Shown here piece by piece: positions 57,266 through 59,821 of a stretch of 59,821 nucleotides of DNA (positions within the stretch are counted from its first letter, which is position 1; every line of letters begins with the position of its first letter). The stretch spans positions 1-59,821 of the forward strand of contig JAOTVX010000020.1 in assembly GCA_029863175.1 (NCBI GenBank). The letters run 5' to 3'. The translations under genes and the position numbers were made by a program. Source of the stretch: Betaproteobacteria bacterium. Its GTDB lineage: Bacteria > Pseudomonadota > Gammaproteobacteria > Burkholderiales > SG8-41. The notes beneath the pieces were generated by a model. That model was not told the DNA's origin, did no database searches, and worked only from the letters and a program-made list of their open reading frames with translations.

Positions 57266-57313
57266 GAGTCAGAGCAACATTCCGGCATTCCGGAAAAGTT
57301 ACCCTGACTCCGG
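57266..57313. repeat. GGAGTCAGAG..CTGACTCC imperfect hairpin repeat
   Basis: GGAGTCAGAGCAACATTCCGG and CCGGAAAAGTTACCCTGACTCC pair with mismatches. It ends at the DUF6295 stop codon (57315). A similar word pair is seen at 5593-5631. Confidence 0.65.
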
Positions 57314-57314
57314 C

Positions 57315-57593
57315 TTACGTCCCTCTCAGACGGGCGCTTTCCACTACGTCGGCCGCGGCAATGGCCCTCGAAAGGGCGGCCGAGAGTTCTTTCGCTGACT
57401 GCAGCGTAATCTCTACCGCGACGCGCGCCCCCGGCCCGAGCGCAGAATTCACAAAATCGATGGCGATCGCCTCTTGGAGCAAGGCATGGTGAGGGTGATC
57501 ATACGACACCACCGCGGTCGTGAGATCGAACCAGCCGCCGTCGCCTTTGCCTGAACCTTCCGCCTTGACTATCTCAACAATGGAAGTGCACAT
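57315..57593 (-). CDS. DUF6295 family protein
   Basis: 92 residues: MCTSIVEIVKAEGSGKGDGG, then WFDLTTAVVSYDHPHHALLQ, AIAIDFVNSALGPGARVAVE and a helical Ala-rich end. It matches DUF6295, a small family of unknown function; the His-rich DHPHHALLQEA stretch could bind a metal. ATG 57593 has AAAGGGCGG upstream. The frame continues upstream only as a shadow of the hydrolase. It starts nine bases after the dienelactone hydrolase stop, so the two are one operon. Confidence 0.78.
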   Translation of the reverse strand: MCTSIVEIVKAEGSGKGDGGWFDLTTAVVSYDHPHHALLQEAIAIDFVNSALGPGARVAVEITLQSAKELSAALSRAIAAADVVESARLRGT

Positions 57594-57601
57594 GCCGCCC
57601 T

Positions 57602-58348
57602 TTATTTCTTCAGGTGCTTTTCGAAGAATGCGAACACCTTCTTCCAGCCGTCCAGCGCCTGCTCGATGCGGTACATGGGCCGGTCGTAGTAAAAGAAGCC
57701 GTGTCCGGCGCCGTCGTACCTGTGAAACTCGTACTGCTTGCCGTGTTTCTTGAGCTCGGCCTCGTGCTGGTTCACCTGCTCCGGCGTGGGCGCAGCATCT
57801 TCGTTGCCGAACAGCCCGAGCAGCGGGCACGAAAGGTTCTTCGTGAACTCAATCGGCGCGGTGGGCTGCTTGGGCGTCAGCTCCTCCTTGCTCATCACCA
57901 CGCGACCGCCCCACAGTTCGATCGCCGCGTCTATGCTCTTCGACTGGCAGGCAAACAGGAAGGTTTGCCGCCCTCCCGAGCACGTGCCCATCACGCCGAC
58001 TTTGCCGTTGAGATAGGGTTGGGCGCGCAGCCACGCCACCGCGCCCTCGGTGTCGCCGATTACCTGAGCGTCGGGAACGCCGCCCTCGGCACGCACTTTT
58101 GCCGCGACGTCGTCGGACTTGCCCTCGCCGGCGCGGTGATAGAGGTTATGGCTGATCGCCGCATACCCATGATGGGCGAACTTCCGGGTCGTCTCGCGGT
58201 ACCACTCGTCCCAGCCGGGAGCATGGTGAATCAACACGACGCCCGGAAAAGGACCGCCACCCAGAGGCCGCGCGACGTAGGCCGAAATGGGCTCGCCTTT
58301 GTTGCCGTTAATCGAAATGGTTTCCGCAATCATGCCTTCGTAGGCCAT
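57602..58348 (-). CDS. Dienelactone hydrolase family protein
   Basis: 248 residues with the DLH fold. The nucleophile is Cys in MGTCSGGRQTF (in place of Ser), the acid is Asp in LFGNEDAAPTPEQ, the base is His in GAGHGFFYYDRP. PGVVLIHHAPGWDEWYRETTRKFAHHGYAAISHNLY is the typical first half. Soluble. It opens carboxymethylene-butenolide-type lactones or acts as a related esterase. ATG 58348 has GGAGGGAG upstream; the frame is open to 58411. Confidence 0.92.
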   Translation of the reverse strand: MAYEGMIAETISINGNKGEPISAYVARPLGGGPFPGVVLIHHAPGWDEWYRETTRKFAHHGYAAISHNLYHRAGEGKSDDVAAKVRAEGGVPDAQVIGDTEGAVAWLRAQPYLNGKVGVMGTCSGGRQTFLFACQSKSIDAAIELWGGRVVMSKEELTPKQPTAPIEFTKNLSCPLLGLFGNEDAAPTPEQVNQHEAELKKHGKQYEFHRYDGAGHGFFYYDRPMYRIEQALDGWKKVFAFFEKHLKK

Positions 58349-58403
58349 AGTAGCTCCCTCCTGTTGATGCAAAAGCGTTGTCTGATAATTGAAGCGCCTG
58401 ACA

Positions 58404-58658
58404 TTATGCAATAGATGTGCAATAAATGGGGTCGGTGTAACTTTTCGGCATCTCGTACGTCTTGTAGCCGTAGATCGCGCCGTCCGGCGAGGCGGCTTTG
58501 TCCTTCGCCACCTTCTTCAGCAGAATCCGCCACTCCGCTACTGTGACCGTTGGCTTTGGCACCCCCCCGAGCTTGACCAGCTCGTTCAAGATAACTTGCA
58601 GCGCCTTCGGGATCTTGACGGGGAATAATAGGTAAATAACAGGCCCTGGTACCCGCAC
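58404..58658 (-). pseudogene. Fragment of an unrecognised gene that ends in repeat sequence
   Basis: 84 codons from a GTG. The middle (KIPKALQVILNELVKLGGVP, TVTVAEWRILLKKVAKDKAA, DGAIYGYKTYE) looks like real protein. The last 17 codons are written by the word GCCGAAAAGTTACACCGACC and what follows, an intergenic repeat type. So the C-terminus was probably replaced. Family unknown. Confidence 0.35.
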
Positions 58659-59100
58659 CAGTCGCTGCCGTCACCCGCTCCGATCACCGTGCGGCAGTTA
58701 CCGCGGGAACCGTAGTGCCCTGCCTGCGCGACCAGAGTGTCGGGATTGTTCCATGTCTGCTTTCGGCATTAGCTGCTGGTCGCACGGTTCAGCGAGTTGG
58801 TCCCCGTATGCCAGCCTGGCACTGATCTATTACCCGGATCCCGACATCGCCTGACCTGCCGTGCGGAGAAAAGACCCCCTCGAGACAGGCGGGGTGCGGG
58901 TAGCAGCTTGCCTCGCTCTTGCAGTTGGGATAGATTGCTCGGGATTCTCCGCTGAACCCGCTCACGAACCACGCGGATCGCGGTCGTCGGCCGGGGAGGA
59001 TGCCAGCGTGCATATAGGATTCGTTATGCGCAGTCCGGAGCCTCCTGCAAATCCTGCCTATCCCGATTTTTGAGATCACTACTTGGCGGAGGGCAAAACC
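58659..59100. other. Non-coding stretch before the dioxygenase gene
   Basis: About 440 bp without a convincing frame on either strand, RNA gene or repeat cassette. Its last bases hold the ribosome site GGAGGG of the next gene. Confidence 0.4.
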
Positions 59101-59821
59101 ATGGCAGAGATTTTGGGCATAGGGGCAACGCACTACCCGCCGGGGTTGGTTCCCGAAGAGCTCAAGCCGTGGCCGCTGGCGCGGATGCTTCACAGCGATC
59201 GGCGAATTCCCGAGCGCATGAGGGATCCCGCCAACTGGCCGGAGCCGATGCGCCTGGAGTGGGGGGACGACGAAGGCATTACGGCGCATAAGGCGCACAA
59301 GGCACGGCTCTTCAGCGCTTTCCGAAAAATCCGAGACGAGATCGATGCTTTCCAGCCCGACTTCATCCTCATGTGGGGCGACGACCAGTACGAGAATTTC
59401 AAGGAAGACATCATCCCGCCGTTCTGCGTGCTGGCGTACGAACAGCTCGACTTCAAGCCGTACGAGCGCCTGCACGGCCGGCCCAATATCTGGGGCGAAC
59501 CGGCCGACAAGGTCTTCGCCCATCCCGGGCACCACAAGGCCGGGCGGTTTCTCGCGCGCGGGCTGCTGGAGGAGGGCATCGACATGTCCTACGCCTACAG
59601 GCCCTTGCACCAGGACGGCCTGGGTCACGCCTTTGCCAACACGCTGCTGTACCTCGATCTCGACCGAACGGGATTCAACACGCCGGTCGTGCCCGTGGCG
59701 GTCAACTGCTACGGTAGTTCGGTGATCCGCTACCGGGGCGGTTTCACAGAACATGCGGACGAACCGGATCCACCCTCGCCGTCGCCGCGCCGTTGTTTCG
59801 AGATGGGGCAAGCGACGGCCC
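59101..59821 (+). CDS. Class III extradiol ring-cleavage dioxygenase-like protein (LigB superfamily), 5' part
   Basis: The first 240 residues of a LigB-type dioxygenase, which opens catechol-like rings with Fe(II). The start ATG 59101 has GGAGGG eight bases upstream. LGIGATHYPPGLV holds the first expected metal His, FQPDFILMWGDDQYENFKEDIIPPFCVLAYE is the second conserved block, and GLGHAFANTLLYLDLDRTGFNTPVVPVAVNCYGSSVI the third, with His near the expected general base. The C-terminus is outside the window. Protocatechuate-, gallate- or dihydroxyphenyl-type substrates are possible. Confidence 0.82.
   Translation, partial: MAEILGIGATHYPPGLVPEELKPWPLARMLHSDRRIPERMRDPANWPEPMRLEWGDDEGITAHKAHKARLFSAFRKIRDEIDAFQPDFILMWGDDQYENFKEDIIPPFCVLAYEQLDFKPYERLHGRPNIWGEPADKVFAHPGHHKAGRFLARGLLEEGIDMSYAYRPLHQDGLGHAFANTLLYLDLDRTGFNTPVVPVAVNCYGSSVIRYRGGFTEHADEPDPPSPSPRRCFEMGQATA

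Noticed and set aside
57103..57492. A 129-codon plus-strand frame
   Set aside because: It is antisense to the DUF6295 gene and the debris, with low-complexity Ser/Ala/Arg content.
1..59821. A phage, plasmid or toxin-antitoxin system
   Set aside because: No integrase, replication, capsid or paired toxin/antitoxin genes could be recognised; only the tRNA scar hints at past integration.

Overview
The window is a high-GC (about 60-65%) stretch of a bacterial chromosome. It looks like an uncultured or environmental Betaproteobacterium, Burkholderiales-like. Grounds: three Bug-type (TctC) periplasmic receptors with two complete tripartite tricarboxylate transporters (TctCBA), class III CoA-transferases, two MmgE/PrpD proteins, a DUF3012 lipoprotein and repeat-filled intergenic gaps. 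No plasmid, phage or ribosomal genes were seen, and the taxonomic call is inference.

Layout. 1-4.4 kb: end of an amidase, a CoA-transferase divergent from a Bug receptor, and an SDR. 4.6-6.8 kb: a bicupin, then a more AT-rich patch with a small coiled-coil membrane protein and a DUF2780 gene bracketed by two copies of an 83-bp palindromic element. 6.8-9.8 kb: a minus-strand set of sucD-like, sucC-like and enoyl-CoA hydratase genes. 10-12.6 kb: GST, alpha/beta hydrolase and two small unknowns. 12.9-20.8 kb: an eight-gene minus-strand operon (GlcG-like, Gfo/Idh/MocA, TctC, TctB, TctA, split TPP decarboxylase D and E, aldehyde dehydrogenase) that reads as uptake of an organic acid, decarboxylation of a 2-oxo acid and oxidation of the aldehyde. 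20.9-27.4 kb: a plus-strand catabolic set (acyl-CoA dehydrogenase, CoA-transferase, MmgE/PrpD, old-yellow-enzyme, D-tartrate dehydratase). 27.5-34.8 kb: a decarboxylating dehydrogenase, a leaderless ModA-like protein, a VOC protein and a second TctBAC plus MmgE/PrpD. 35-42.8 kb: two SDRs, two DapA-like aldolases (one without the Schiff-base lysine), GST, HNH nuclease, GYD protein and acyl-CoA ligase. 42.9-49.6 kb: a FrnE/DsbA-like gene with an in-frame TGA exactly where the first cysteine of its CPWC motif should be (a selenoprotein candidate), two membrane Ser/Thr kinases with EF-hands (one cut by an amber codon), DUF1992, a hydrolase, and a LemA/GIDE pair. 49.8-59.8 kb: DUF4139, LOG, P-type ATPase, FMN hydroxy-acid oxidase, cold-shock protein, a tRNA 3'-end scar with gene debris, DUF6295, dienelactone hydrolase, and the start of an extradiol dioxygenase.

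Two things stand out. The first is the Sec-type FrnE gene. The second is a set of intergenic cassettes, each made of short tandem words, a short centre and the reverse-complement words. The words differ between families (TGGTGATGA, AAGGACACA, CGCAGATAAACG, GAACCTT, ACAGGATTA), but the architecture is the same. Most copies begin within a few bases of a stop codon, as if they were 3'-end elements.
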